NCBI GenBank assembly: GCA_964370185.1
Contig: CAYJIJ010000003.1
Location: forward strand, 1-64,000
Direction: 5' to 3'
DNA length: 64,000 nt
DNA from: CAYJEQ01 sp964370185
Lineage (GTDB): Bacteria; Bacillota; Clostridia; Oscillospirales; Ruminococcaceae
The notes below the pieces were generated by a model that saw nothing but the letters and a program-made list of their open reading frames with translations, searched no databases and had not been told where the DNA came from. Positions 33,109-42,350 of the stretch are shown here, piece after piece (the stretch's first letter is position 1; every line of letters begins with the position of its first letter). Both the position numbers and the translations under genes were made by a program.

Positions 33109-34275
33109 ATGAACATTACAGTAGTGGGAGCAGGTTATGTAGGACTATCAAACGCAGTTCTACTCTCCACTAAATATAAAGTAAAAGTAATTGATATAGT
33201 TGCTGAAAAAGTTGCTATGCTAAATAATCACCGCTCTCCCATAGAAGATGAATATATAAAAGATTACCTTGCAAACAAAGAGCTCGACTTAACCGCTACA
33301 ACCGATAAAATTTTTGCATATAAAGATGCAGAATTTATAATAATCTGCACACCAACCGACTACGACGAAAACACAGAGCTACTCGATACCTCAAGCATTG
33401 ATGCCACAATAAAAGATGTTTTAGAGATTAACAAAAAGGCTACCATCGTAATTCGCTCAACTATTCCAATTGGTTATGTGGATATGGCGAGAGAACGCTT
33501 TGAAAAAGAAAATATCTTTTTTGCACCCGAATTTTTAAGAGAAGGTAAGGCACTCGAAGATAATCTTTACCCCTCGAGAATAGTTGTTGGTAGCCATAGT
33601 GCCGAGGCTGAAAAATTTGCTAAATTGCTTTCAAGCTGTGCATTGTCAGAGGATGTGCCAATGGTGTTTACCGACACAGTTGAAGCTGAGTCAATAAAAC
33701 TCTTCGCAAACACATATCTTGCTATGAGGGTATCTTTCTTTAATGAGCTCGATACATATGCAGAGCTGAAAGGTCTAAATGCCAAGCAAATTGTAGACGG
33801 TGTTTGTCTCGACCCAAGAATAGGGCATAGATACAATAATCCTTCCTTTGGGTATGGTGGATACTGTTTGCCCAAAGACTCAAAACAGCTTAAATCTAAT
33901 TTTAAGGGAATACCAAATGATGTTATTTCGGCGGTTGTGAATGCAAATAATACAAGAAAAGAGCATATTGCACAGCAGATAATAAAAAGAAATCCTAAAA
34001 AAGTGGGCATATATAGACTTATAGCCAAGACGGAAACGGATAATTTTAGACAATCGGCTATTTTAGATATTATCGAAAAGCTCAAAAACAGCAAAATCCC
34101 TCTCATGATTTATGAGCCTACTTTGAAAGTCGAAACATTTATGGGTGTGGATTTAATTAGGAGTTTAGAGGAATTTAAGTCTGCTTGCGAAGTGATAGTT
34201 GCAAATAGATTTGCTGAAGAACTCAGAGATGTAGAGGAAAAAGTGTACACCAAAGATTTATATTTTAGAGATTAG
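33109..34275 (+). CDS. ugd: UDP-glucose 6-dehydrogenase (Ugd)
   Basis: 388 residues, exactly the size of E. coli Ugd and similar to it throughout. NAD-binding TVVGAGYVGLSNAVLLS, then FAPEFLREGKAL, EAESIKLFANTYLAMRVSFFNELD, and the catalytic Cys in GYGGYCLPKDSKQL. It makes UDP-glucuronate by two-step oxidation of UDP-glucose, so the polysaccharide probably contains a uronic acid. AGGAG upstream. Confidence 0.94.
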   Translation: MNITVVGAGYVGLSNAVLLSTKYKVKVIDIVAEKVAMLNNHRSPIEDEYIKDYLANKELDLTATTDKIFAYKDAEFIIICTPTDYDENTELLDTSSIDATIKDVLEINKKATIVIRSTIPIGYVDMARERFEKENIFFAPEFLREGKALEDNLYPSRIVVGSHSAEAEKFAKLLSSCALSEDVPMVFTDTVEAESIKLFANTYLAMRVSFFNELDTYAELKGLNAKQIVDGVCLDPRIGHRYNNPSFGYGGYCLPKDSKQLKSNFKGIPNDVISAVVNANNTRKEHIAQQIIKRNPKKVGIYRLIAKTETDNFRQSAILDIIEKLKNSKIPLMIYEPTLKVETFMGVDLIRSLEEFKSACEVIVANRFAEELRDVEEKVYTKDLYFRD

Positions 34276-34285
34276 AGGGGAAAGT

Positions 34286-35410
34286 ATGCAGTTTATAGAT
34301 TTAAAATCCCAGTACAGGGCACTGAAAGACGAAATAGACAGCTCCATACACGCAGTACTCGACCATGGTCAGTACATCATGGGCAAAGAAGTAGCAGAAT
34401 TTGAAGAAATGCTCAGTGACTACACGGGGGCAAAACACGCAATCACCTGTGCAAACGGCACCGATGCACTGCAAATGGTCTTCATGGCTTGTGGAATAGG
34501 CAGTGGGGATGCAGTATTCTGCCCGAATGTAACATTTATCGCGAGTGTGGAGCCTGCTTGTATGCTCGGGGCTACACCCGTCTTCTGTGACATAGAAGAA
34601 GATAGCTATAATATCTGTCCTAAATCCCTTGTGCGACAGATTGAAAATGTAAAAAGAAAAGGCGTGCACAAACCTAAAGCAGTTGTAGCGGTGGATTTTT
34701 TAGGAAATCCATGTGATTTTGACGAGTTAAGGGCGGTTTGTGATAGATATAATTTACTGCTAATCGAAGATGCGGCACAGAGCTTTGGTGCGTCATATAA
34801 GGGTAAGAAATGCTGCTCTTTCGGTGATATTGCCACCACCTCATTCTTCCCTGCAAAGCCACTCGGTTGCTATGGGGACGGCGGTGCGGTCTTTACCGAT
34901 AACGACGAAATCGCCGAGGTTATAAAATCAATTAGAGTACATGGCAAAGGTGCATCAAAATACGACAATGTCAGAGTCGGCACAAATTCAAGGCTTGACA
35001 CTATACAGGCGGCGATTTTAAAGGTTAAGCTAAAGGCACTGAAAGAATACGAAATAAACAACAGGCAGGAAATAGCCGAGTATTACGACAATGCGTTTAA
35101 AGGAAAATTCACTACCCCATTTGTGGGAGAAGAAAATATTTCCGCCTATGCGCAATATGCGCTTTTAGCAAAGGATAAAGAGCAAAGGGATAAAATTATC
35201 ACAGCTTTAAATAAGGCGAATATCCCAAACATGGTATACTACCCAACACCACAGCATCTGCTTAAAGTGTTTGAGGGAAACATGTATTTAGAGGAAGATT
35301 TTAAAAATTCAGTATCATATTGCGAGAGGACATTTAGCTTGCCATTTCATCCATATCTGAGTGATGCCGAGCAGGATGAAATTATAAAGGCTGTTTTGGA
35401 GGCTGTATAA
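34286..35410 (+). CDS. DegT/DnrJ/EryC1-family sugar aminotransferase (WbpE-like)
   Basis: 374 residues. PLP-dependent: FIDLKSQYRALKDEID start, ANGTDALQMVF, EDAAQSFGASYKGKKCCSFGD and the Schiff-base Lys in SFFPAKPLGCYGDGG. These features match WbpE/WlbC, which aminates UDP-3-keto-GlcNAcA. With the acetyltransferase and Gfo/Idh enzyme nearby it forms the WbpB/E/D trio for a 3-acetamido-uronic acid. The stop codon overlaps the next ATG. Confidence 0.92.
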   Translation: MQFIDLKSQYRALKDEIDSSIHAVLDHGQYIMGKEVAEFEEMLSDYTGAKHAITCANGTDALQMVFMACGIGSGDAVFCPNVTFIASVEPACMLGATPVFCDIEEDSYNICPKSLVRQIENVKRKGVHKPKAVVAVDFLGNPCDFDELRAVCDRYNLLLIEDAAQSFGASYKGKKCCSFGDIATTSFFPAKPLGCYGDGGAVFTDNDEIAEVIKSIRVHGKGASKYDNVRVGTNSRLDTIQAAILKVKLKALKEYEINNRQEIAEYYDNAFKGKFTTPFVGEENISAYAQYALLAKDKEQRDKIITALNKANIPNMVYYPTPQHLLKVFEGNMYLEEDFKNSVSYCERTFSLPFHPYLSDAEQDEIIKAVLEAV

Positions 35411-35976
35411 TGGATTATTTTGTGCATGAGAGCAGTTATATTGACGAGGGCTGTGAAATAGGAAGCGGTACGAAGATATGGCATTTCAGCCATATCATGA
35501 AGGACTGCAAAATAGGGAAAAACTGCAATATCGGGCAGAATGTAGTCATTTCTCCGACTGTGGTAATAGGTAATGGAGTTAAAATTCAAAACAATGTATC
35601 GCTATATGGTGGGGTTGTTTTGGAAGAGGGAGTATTTTTAGGCCCTTCCTGTGTCTTTACAAATGTGATAAACCCGAGGGCATTCATCGAAAGAAAAGAT
35701 GAATTTAGGGACACTCTTATAAAAGAGGGTGCGTCAGTTGGGGCTAATGCCACCATTGTGTGTGGTCATACAATAGGAAAATATGCACTTATTGGTGCTG
35801 GTGCAGTAATTACAAAAGATGTGCCCGATTACGCACTCATGGTGGGAAATCCTGCAAGGGTTAAAGGGTATGTCTGCAAATGTGGGAACAAGATAGAGTT
35901 TATTGACAATACCGCAAAATGCGGTGTATGTGGGGATGAATATATTAAAAAAGATGGCGTTGTAGAGGTAAGATAG
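35410..35976 (+). CDS. Hexapeptide N-acetyltransferase (WbpD/WlbB-like) with zinc ribbon tail
   Basis: 188 residues. Left-handed beta-helix repeats (IGSGTKIWHFSHIM, IGKNCNIGQNVVI, VKIQNNVSLYGGVV) with the catalytic-type His (HFSH) and CoA-facing segment. A C-terminal addition, CKCGNKIEF then CGVCGDEY, looks like a zinc ribbon (two Cys pairs). WbpD/WlbB acetylates the 3-amino group made by the preceding aminotransferase. Coupled to it by a one-base overlap. Confidence 0.92.
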   Translation: MDYFVHESSYIDEGCEIGSGTKIWHFSHIMKDCKIGKNCNIGQNVVISPTVVIGNGVKIQNNVSLYGGVVLEEGVFLGPSCVFTNVINPRAFIERKDEFRDTLIKEGASVGANATIVCGHTIGKYALIGAGAVITKDVPDYALMVGNPARVKGYVCKCGNKIEFIDNTAKCGVCGDEYIKKDGVVEVR

Positions 35977-35996
35977 CTACAATGGGGAGAGTATAT

Positions 35997-37109
35997 ATGA
36001 TTAAAGTGTGCCATATGACATCTGTGCATAAAAGCCAAGATGTTCGTATATTAAAAAAGCAGTGCACTAGCCTTGCGAAAGCTGGGTACGAGGTGTATTT
36101 AGTTGCTAAAGGTGAGAGCTATACCGAAAATGGTGTAAATGTAGTTGGTGTTGGCGAAGTAGGCGGTGGCAGACTTGCAAGAATGACGAAGCAGGCTAAA
36201 TCAGTATATGAAAAAGCGATAGAGCTGGATTGTGACATATATCAGATACATGATCCAGAGCTTTTGCCATATGTGCATAAACTTAAAAATAAAGGCAAAA
36301 AAGTTATATTCGACAGTCATGAAGATTATGTAGCACAAATAAAGCATAAGCACTACATACCAAAAATATTAAGGAATTCAGTGGCAAATTTATTTGGAGT
36401 ATGTCAAAATAGCGTATTAAAGCGAATTGATGCAGTTATTTTCCCTTGTCTGATTAATGGAAAAGATATTTTTGAAGATAAATGCAAAAAATCTATTATA
36501 CTCGGAAATCAGCCCCTTATAGAAGAGCTTTATGATAATTATGATGGAAATAACCAAAAGATAGCAAATACAGTTTGCTATGTAGGGGGACTAACATATA
36601 CAAGAGGCATAAAACATTTGATATTAGCGTCTGCAAAAGCAAATGCTAAGACAATTTTAGGTGGTAACTTTATGCCAAAAGCATTTGAAGATGAAATGGT
36701 GAAAATGCCTGAGTTTAAATCAGTTGATTTTAGAGGCTTTTGTGACCGAAAAGAAGTGCTAAATGTATATAAGCAGTCCATGATAGGCATGTCAACACTT
36801 TTAACAGTAGGACAACAGAATATTTTAGACAATTTTGTAACCAAAATCTACGAATATATGTCAATGGGTCTACCCGTAATAATGTCGGATTACCCATATG
36901 CAAGAAAAATAAACGAAAAATACAATTTTGCAATACTCGTAAACCCCGAAGACACCGACGAAATTGCAAATGCAATTACATATCTCCTAAACAACCCGGA
37001 AATAGCAAAAGAAATGGGACAAAACGGCAGAAGGGCAGTGCTTGAGGAATTCAACTGGGGCATAGAGGAGAAGAAACTTTTAAAACTTTACGAGGAGCTA
37101 AGCAGATGA
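35997..37109 (+). CDS. Glycosyltransferase family 4
   Basis: Start ATG 35997 follows GGGGAGA; an ATG at 35982 precedes that site. 370 residues. VCHMTSVHKSQDVRILKKQC, IYQIHDPELLPY and FDSHEDY mark the acceptor domain; YVGGLTYTRGIKHLI and TKIYEYMSMGLPVIMSDYP (with the E-x-M-x-G-L-P motif) mark the GT4 donor domain. Cytoplasmic enzyme adding one sugar of the repeat unit. Overlaps the next gene by 4 bp. Confidence 0.9.
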   Translation: MIKVCHMTSVHKSQDVRILKKQCTSLAKAGYEVYLVAKGESYTENGVNVVGVGEVGGGRLARMTKQAKSVYEKAIELDCDIYQIHDPELLPYVHKLKNKGKKVIFDSHEDYVAQIKHKHYIPKILRNSVANLFGVCQNSVLKRIDAVIFPCLINGKDIFEDKCKKSIILGNQPLIEELYDNYDGNNQKIANTVCYVGGLTYTRGIKHLILASAKANAKTILGGNFMPKAFEDEMVKMPEFKSVDFRGFCDRKEVLNVYKQSMIGMSTLLTVGQQNILDNFVTKIYEYMSMGLPVIMSDYPYARKINEKYNFAILVNPEDTDEIANAITYLLNNPEIAKEMGQNGRRAVLEEFNWGIEEKKLLKLYEELSR

Positions 37110-38170
37110 ACTACGCATTAATCGGCTGTGGACGAATTTCCACAAACCATATAAGGGCATGCATAGAAAATGGCATAAATATTACCGCACTTTGCGATGT
37201 AAAGCTTGAAAACATTGACACCCTACTTGCAAAACATTCGCTCTTAAATGACACTAATATAAAAAGATACACCGACTACAAAGAAATGATAAAAAATGAA
37301 GCTATCGACTTTGTCTCGATAGCTACTGAAAGTGGAAGCCATGCGGAGATTGCACTTTTTTGCATAGAAAATGGCGTGCATGTGATTATCGAAAAGCCGA
37401 TGGCAATGAGCATAGAAGACTGCGATAAAATAATAAAGCTTGCAGATGAAAAGAATGTGAAAGTGTCCGCCTGCCATCAAAACAGATTTAATAAATCGGT
37501 GCAAAAGCTAAAACAAGCGGTGGATGAGGGCAAATTCGGCAGAATATCCCACGCTACTGTGCATGTTCGCTGGAATAGAAACAAGGACTACTACACCCAA
37601 GCACCTTGGCGTGGTACATGGGCAGAGGATGGCGGCGCACTTATGAATCAATGCATACATGGAATTGATTTAATCCGCTGGATTATGGGTGATGAAATTG
37701 AGGAGATATATGGCGTTACAAGGCAGGTGCTCCACGACTATTTAGAATGTGAAGATGTGGGGCTTGCAATTGTTAAATTTAAAAATGGCAGTATCGCAAG
37801 CATTGAGGGCACTACAAATGTATATCCGAAAAACCTTGAAGAAACCGTTTATATTTTCGGCGAAAATGGCACCGCAAAGCTCGGAGGTAAATCTGCAAAC
37901 AATATAGACATATGGGAATTTGCAGGTAGCAGTGAAAATTTTACAGGCTTTGAGGAAGAAACAGAAAATGTATATGGGAATGGACATGTATCGGTTTGGG
38001 CTGATTTTGTACAGGCGATAGAAGATGATAGAGCTCCATATATAGATGCTTATGCAGGCAAGAGAGCGGTGGAGAATGTGCTTGCTATTTATAAGTCCTC
38101 TAAAGAGGGTGTGGCTGTGAAGCTTCCACTTTTGGATGTTAAGAGTACTGATTTTGAAGGGATGTTTTGA
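37106..38170 (+). CDS. Gfo/Idh/MocA sugar-nucleotide 3-dehydrogenase (WbpB-like)
   Basis: 354 residues. NAD-binding ALIGCGRISTNHIRACIEN, the E-K-P motif (VIIEKPMAMS), the HQNRFNKSVQKLKQA segment and GGALMNQCIHGIDLIRWIMGD. WbpB/WlbA oxidises the C3 of UDP-GlcNAcA to give the keto sugar used by the aminotransferase at 34286. Together the three genes point to a 2,3-diacetamido- or 3-acetamido-uronic acid in the repeat. Confidence 0.92.
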   Translation: MNYALIGCGRISTNHIRACIENGINITALCDVKLENIDTLLAKHSLLNDTNIKRYTDYKEMIKNEAIDFVSIATESGSHAEIALFCIENGVHVIIEKPMAMSIEDCDKIIKLADEKNVKVSACHQNRFNKSVQKLKQAVDEGKFGRISHATVHVRWNRNKDYYTQAPWRGTWAEDGGALMNQCIHGIDLIRWIMGDEIEEIYGVTRQVLHDYLECEDVGLAIVKFKNGSIASIEGTTNVYPKNLEETVYIFGENGTAKLGGKSANNIDIWEFAGSSENFTGFEEETENVYGNGHVSVWADFVQAIEDDRAPYIDAYAGKRAVENVLAIYKSSKEGVAVKLPLLDVKSTDFEGMF

Positions 38171-39720
38171 TGTTTATAACTGAAATAAAATATAAAGAAA
38201 TTGAAACGGAAAAATATAGGCTTTATTATAATGATTTTGTCATTTATCGTGAACTAACTGCCGGCGAAGAAAGTGTTAGAAGGTTTGCAATAGATTTTGA
38301 GACAAACTCTCATAATTTTGATTTGTTTTTAGGTAGCTTTCGCATAATCATGCATTGCAAAAATAGCGATGAATATATATTTTTCGCTGATAATCAAAAT
38401 AGCCAGTTGTTTTTTTATGACAAATTAAAAGGGATATTCAGTGACAGCTTGATTAAAGTCAATAATCTGGAGCCTAATTTAAAATCCATTGCACAATTTT
38501 TAAATTTTGGTTATATTTATTCTTACGAAACAATTTGCGAAAATGTCTATTCTACAAATCCAAATTGCTTTTATACACTATCGTCTAATGGGATACATGA
38601 ACATAGTAAAAATCTTACCCCATTAGGTACTACTGTTAAATACAATTCTATTGAAGAAATTGCAAATGTTATACTTAATAGCACTAAACATCTAAAAAAA
38701 ATAAATATTATCACAGGTGGCGTTGATAGCCGAATGATACTTGCCAATATTTATAAATTAGGCGGATGTGAAAATCTTGTAATTTCTGGTGATGAAAATC
38801 ATGTGGATGTAAAAATTGCAAAAGAAATATCTAAAACACTTGGCAATTTACCATTGATAATTACACCTGATGAAGCTAACGATGAACTATTCATTGCTAA
38901 CATCTTTCATGAATCCGATGGACAAGTAGGGATTTCTGCTGTCAATAGATTACTAAATAAAGCTAAAATTTTAAATAGTAAGGGCTTTGATTTAGAATTT
39001 GGTGGTGTAGCAGGTGAGATTTATAAAAATAGCTTTATAAATCAACAGTTTCCAAACTACAAAAAATCATTAGATTTAGAGCAGTTATATAATATTAAAA
39101 TATTTCCGTATAAATCCCTCAGCAATATTTTTTCCGATAGCATTAATAGCCAATTTGCAACTGCCAAAAAGGATGTAATATCAACATTTAGTGAATTGCA
39201 TGGTGAAGAAATTAACACAGGAAATTACTTTGACATAGCCTATTTTATAATGCAAAAGAGAATAATGTCTTTATCTAATTCACTTTCTAAATACATAAAA
39301 ACATCATCAATTTTAATGGAGAGAGATATTGTGTCGCTGATGTATGGGAAAAATCCATATAAATTAGAAATGGCAAGATTTCAAAGAAATGAAATATCAA
39401 AACAATTGCCGATAATTGCAAAGGTAAAAACTGATAGAAATACAACAGCTTCAAACAATTCACTTTACATATTTTCGGAATTAATAAAGAATTATGTTTT
39501 TATGTGCAAATTGTTTGTGCAGAGGAAATTTTTTAAAACTGTGGTTACCGCAAGAAAAGATGCTACTTTTGATAGTATGAAAAATTCCCAAGAGGTAAAA
39601 AATGCAATTTTAACCTGCAAAAGAATTGATATTTTAAATAAAAATACAGAAATAGATGACATTCCCGACACACAAATAGATCGTATACTGACTTTGGGGA
39701 TGTTTTTTGATAAAAATTAG
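38170..39720 (+). CDS. Asparagine-synthetase-like protein, possible sugar amidotransferase
   Basis: Start ATG 38170 overlaps the previous stop (TGATG). 516 residues. The C-terminal half has a PP-loop-like ATP site (IITGGVDSRMIL, residues ~179-190), followed by an asparagine-synthase-type domain (LEFGGVAGEIYK). The N-terminal half resembles a glutamine amidotransferase domain but has no Cys at position 2, so it should not use glutamine. Asparagine synthetase relatives in O-antigen loci amidate uronic acids; here it may form a uronamide using free ammonia. This is inference. Confidence 0.72.
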   Translation: MFITEIKYKEIETEKYRLYYNDFVIYRELTAGEESVRRFAIDFETNSHNFDLFLGSFRIIMHCKNSDEYIFFADNQNSQLFFYDKLKGIFSDSLIKVNNLEPNLKSIAQFLNFGYIYSYETICENVYSTNPNCFYTLSSNGIHEHSKNLTPLGTTVKYNSIEEIANVILNSTKHLKKINIITGGVDSRMILANIYKLGGCENLVISGDENHVDVKIAKEISKTLGNLPLIITPDEANDELFIANIFHESDGQVGISAVNRLLNKAKILNSKGFDLEFGGVAGEIYKNSFINQQFPNYKKSLDLEQLYNIKIFPYKSLSNIFSDSINSQFATAKKDVISTFSELHGEEINTGNYFDIAYFIMQKRIMSLSNSLSKYIKTSSILMERDIVSLMYGKNPYKLEMARFQRNEISKQLPIIAKVKTDRNTTASNNSLYIFSELIKNYVFMCKLFVQRKFFKTVVTARKDATFDSMKNSQEVKNAILTCKRIDILNKNTEIDDIPDTQIDRILTLGMFFDKN

Positions 39721-39740
39721 ATCATTAAATCAGGAGAAAA

Positions 39741-40880
39741 ATGATGAAGACTCTCTTAGTTTGCGATTTGCTACTTGACGATAGAGAAAAATTAAAAGTG
39801 TCTATGAGTTACTTCGTTCACCATCAAGCTGTTGAACTTAAAAAAAGAGGAATAGATATCGCAATACTCTCACTTGACATGCGCTCTATTAGACGAAAGA
39901 GAAAGCTTGGCATAAATGAATATGTAATAGATGGTATACCAATATATGTCGCTGCATTTCCATGTGGCCCAGTAAAAGGTATGCTCGAATTTGTTAGCCA
40001 AAAAATGGCTGCGATTGCCTACAAACGAGTGATAAAAAAATGGGGAAAGCCCGATATTATCCATGGGCACTTTTCAGGAAATTCATATACAGTAATGCAG
40101 ATAGCTAAAAAAAATAATATACCACTGATTACCACTGAGCATGGAACTAATATTTTAAATATAAATCGAAACAGTTATACCGAGAAAAAAGCTTTTGTTG
40201 TTTACAAAAATTCGGATAGAGTAATTTGTGTGAGCACTGCTCTTAAAGAGGCAGTCTCAGAGTTTTATAATGGTAAAGTAGATATAATTCCAAATATTCT
40301 CTCAAGCAATTTTAAGCTCATTTCGACTGAAAAAAATAAAGAATTTACCTTTATAACGGTATCAAATTTAGTGGCACACAAAAATGTTGATTTAGTAATA
40401 AAAGCATTTGCAAAATTTATACAAGCCGTGCCAAATGCAAGGATTATAATTGCAGGTGATGGCAATGAAATGCCTAAGTTGACTCAATTAGCTAAAGATT
40501 TAAATGTCTTTGAAAAGGTAGAGTTTAAAGGCAGAGTAGAAAATAGTCTTTTGTCCAATATGTATAATAGTGCACATTGTTTTGTCTTGCCATCAAAGTA
40601 TGAAACATTCGGAGTTGTATACATAGAAGCAATGGCATGCGGATTGCCCGTGATTACAACAAGTAATGCGGCTGAAAATGGAATTGTAAATAGTGGCAAT
40701 GGAATTGCAGTGGAGAGCTATACGGAAGACAATGTGCTAAAAGCTATGAAATATATTTATGATAATTATGAAAATTACTCGCCAAATGAAATTTCGCAAG
40801 AATGTATAAATAAATATTGCGCTGATATTGTTTCGAAACAGATAATGGAAGTGTATGGAGAGGCTTTGGAAAATGGGTAA
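39741..40880 (+). CDS. Glycosyltransferase family 4
   Basis: 379 residues; a second ATG follows at 39744. GT-B fold: IIHGHFSGNSYTVMQIAKKNNIPLITTEHGTN in the acceptor domain, VSNLVAHKNVDLVIKAF, and ILPSKYETFGVVYIEAMACGLPVI-type donor domain (VLPSKYETFGVVYIEAMACG visible) with the E-x7-E motif. Probably adds a further sugar. Overlaps the polymerase gene by 8 bp. Confidence 0.93.
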   Translation: MMKTLLVCDLLLDDREKLKVSMSYFVHHQAVELKKRGIDIAILSLDMRSIRRKRKLGINEYVIDGIPIYVAAFPCGPVKGMLEFVSQKMAAIAYKRVIKKWGKPDIIHGHFSGNSYTVMQIAKKNNIPLITTEHGTNILNINRNSYTEKKAFVVYKNSDRVICVSTALKEAVSEFYNGKVDIIPNILSSNFKLISTEKNKEFTFITVSNLVAHKNVDLVIKAFAKFIQAVPNARIIIAGDGNEMPKLTQLAKDLNVFEKVEFKGRVENSLLSNMYNSAHCFVLPSKYETFGVVYIEAMACGLPVITTSNAAENGIVNSGNGIAVESYTEDNVLKAMKYIYDNYENYSPNEISQECINKYCADIVSKQIMEVYGEALENG

Positions 40881-42291
40881 AATATTTAGTAGCAAATATG
40901 ATAAAGCCACAGAGATCTTGTGGCTAATAACATTAGTTTCATCTTTTTTCGGAATACTGATTTTCCCAGTGACGATAGGGAATTTGGGGACATTTTATTT
41001 ATTTCGAATTGCACTACTGACAACATCTGCTTTGTTTTTTGCTAAAGCTATCTTTAACAAATTTAGTTTTGTGAGAGATAAGTCCAAATTAATTAAATCA
41101 GTATATATTTTATTTGTATGTATGATTTGTTATTCTATTTACTCAGTGTTTATTGCACTAAATTTTTCATTCACTCTTTCAAGAGTAATGAATTTATTTT
41201 TTGATATATTATTTTGTTTTTTAGCAATATACTTTATACCACAGAATTTTAAGCTTAATATAAAAATTATAACAGTATCACTTATTACTCTTCAATTATT
41301 AGGAGTTTATGAAACAATTTTTGGTGGCATCGTAAATAACCTTTATGATGGGATGAGTAGATATAGTTTTTTTAGGATATTACTTTTACAGCAGCCGGTA
41401 GTAAGTTTTGGAAACACAAATGACTTTAACTCAGCCACCGCAATGATTACTATTATAATAACATGGATACTAATATATTACAGCGATAGGCTAACCAAAG
41501 TGGAGCAAAATAAATCAAATATAATTATCATTACTATCAATTCACTAATGTTTTACTTAGCTTCATGTGGATTATCCACACTAACAAAATATGCTATGCT
41601 GATACAGCTATCACTGATTTTAATATATGCCATAGTTATTAATAGGGAATTTTTAATGATAGCAATTACAATACTACTGCTATTTGCTTTTACACATCTT
41701 ATGCCAACAGCGCAAAAATATCTCATTGGAATTGAAAATAATATCAATCTCATAATATCAATGTTTGATGAAAATCATGAGTACGAAGTAAAGGAAACAC
41801 CAAAAGTATATGGCGAAGAGGTGACACTATCTCAACAGTTTGATGAAGATGCTACGGGTGGCGTAAGGCTTACTCTGATAAAATACGGTGTAGATACAAT
41901 AATTAGTAGTAATTTTTTAGGAGCAGGTCTTGGCAATACTGAAATAATGGCGGCTGATGCAGGGGTAATAGAAGCATGGGCTGACAGAGAAGCTATCAGT
42001 TTGCACTGTTTTCCAATTAGAATATTAGCCGACATGGGTGTATTTATTCTTTTTCCAGCATTAGTAGTTTTTATGCTTGTTCTACAAAATGCATATAATG
42101 CTATCACTAAAAGCGAGAGGAAAAAGCAAGCAAAATACACATTAATAATAGGTACTATTGCAGTATTTACAACATATATATGCCTATCAACGGCATCTTC
42201 TGATGCTCAAGATTTGTTGCCTATGTGGTTGTTTTTTGCACTAGTAGTACAACTAAGTGATAAGGGAATATTAAGCAACATATATAAATAG
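40873..42291 (+). CDS. O-antigen ligase/polymerase-like (Wzy-type) membrane protein
   Basis: Start ATG 40873. 472 residues with about 11-12 hydrophobic segments and a large extracellular loop (~residues 280-340: NHEYEVKETPKVYGEEVTL). The loop and the following GGVRLTLIKYGVDTI and FLGAGLGNTEI segment are characteristic of the Wzy_C/O-antigen ligase family, polymerising repeat units on the outer face of the membrane. Wzy proteins are poorly conserved, so identity rests on topology and context. Confidence 0.78.
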   Translation: MGKIFSSKYDKATEILWLITLVSSFFGILIFPVTIGNLGTFYLFRIALLTTSALFFAKAIFNKFSFVRDKSKLIKSVYILFVCMICYSIYSVFIALNFSFTLSRVMNLFFDILFCFLAIYFIPQNFKLNIKIITVSLITLQLLGVYETIFGGIVNNLYDGMSRYSFFRILLLQQPVVSFGNTNDFNSATAMITIIITWILIYYSDRLTKVEQNKSNIIIITINSLMFYLASCGLSTLTKYAMLIQLSLILIYAIVINREFLMIAITILLLFAFTHLMPTAQKYLIGIENNINLIISMFDENHEYEVKETPKVYGEEVTLSQQFDEDATGGVRLTLIKYGVDTIISSNFLGAGLGNTEIMAADAGVIEAWADREAISLHCFPIRILADMGVFILFPALVVFMLVLQNAYNAITKSERKKQAKYTLIIGTIAVFTTYICLSTASSDAQDLLPMWLFFALVVQLSDKGILSNIYK

Positions 42292-42350
42292 GTGTATCTG
42301 TAGTTAATAGAAAATATGTATAAAAAACTAAACAAAAGCGGTGAGTAAAT

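Noticed and set aside
33109..34275. WbpA (UDP-GlcNAc 6-dehydrogenase) for the ugd gene
   Set aside because: Length and sequence follow E. coli Ugd closely, not the longer WbpA class.
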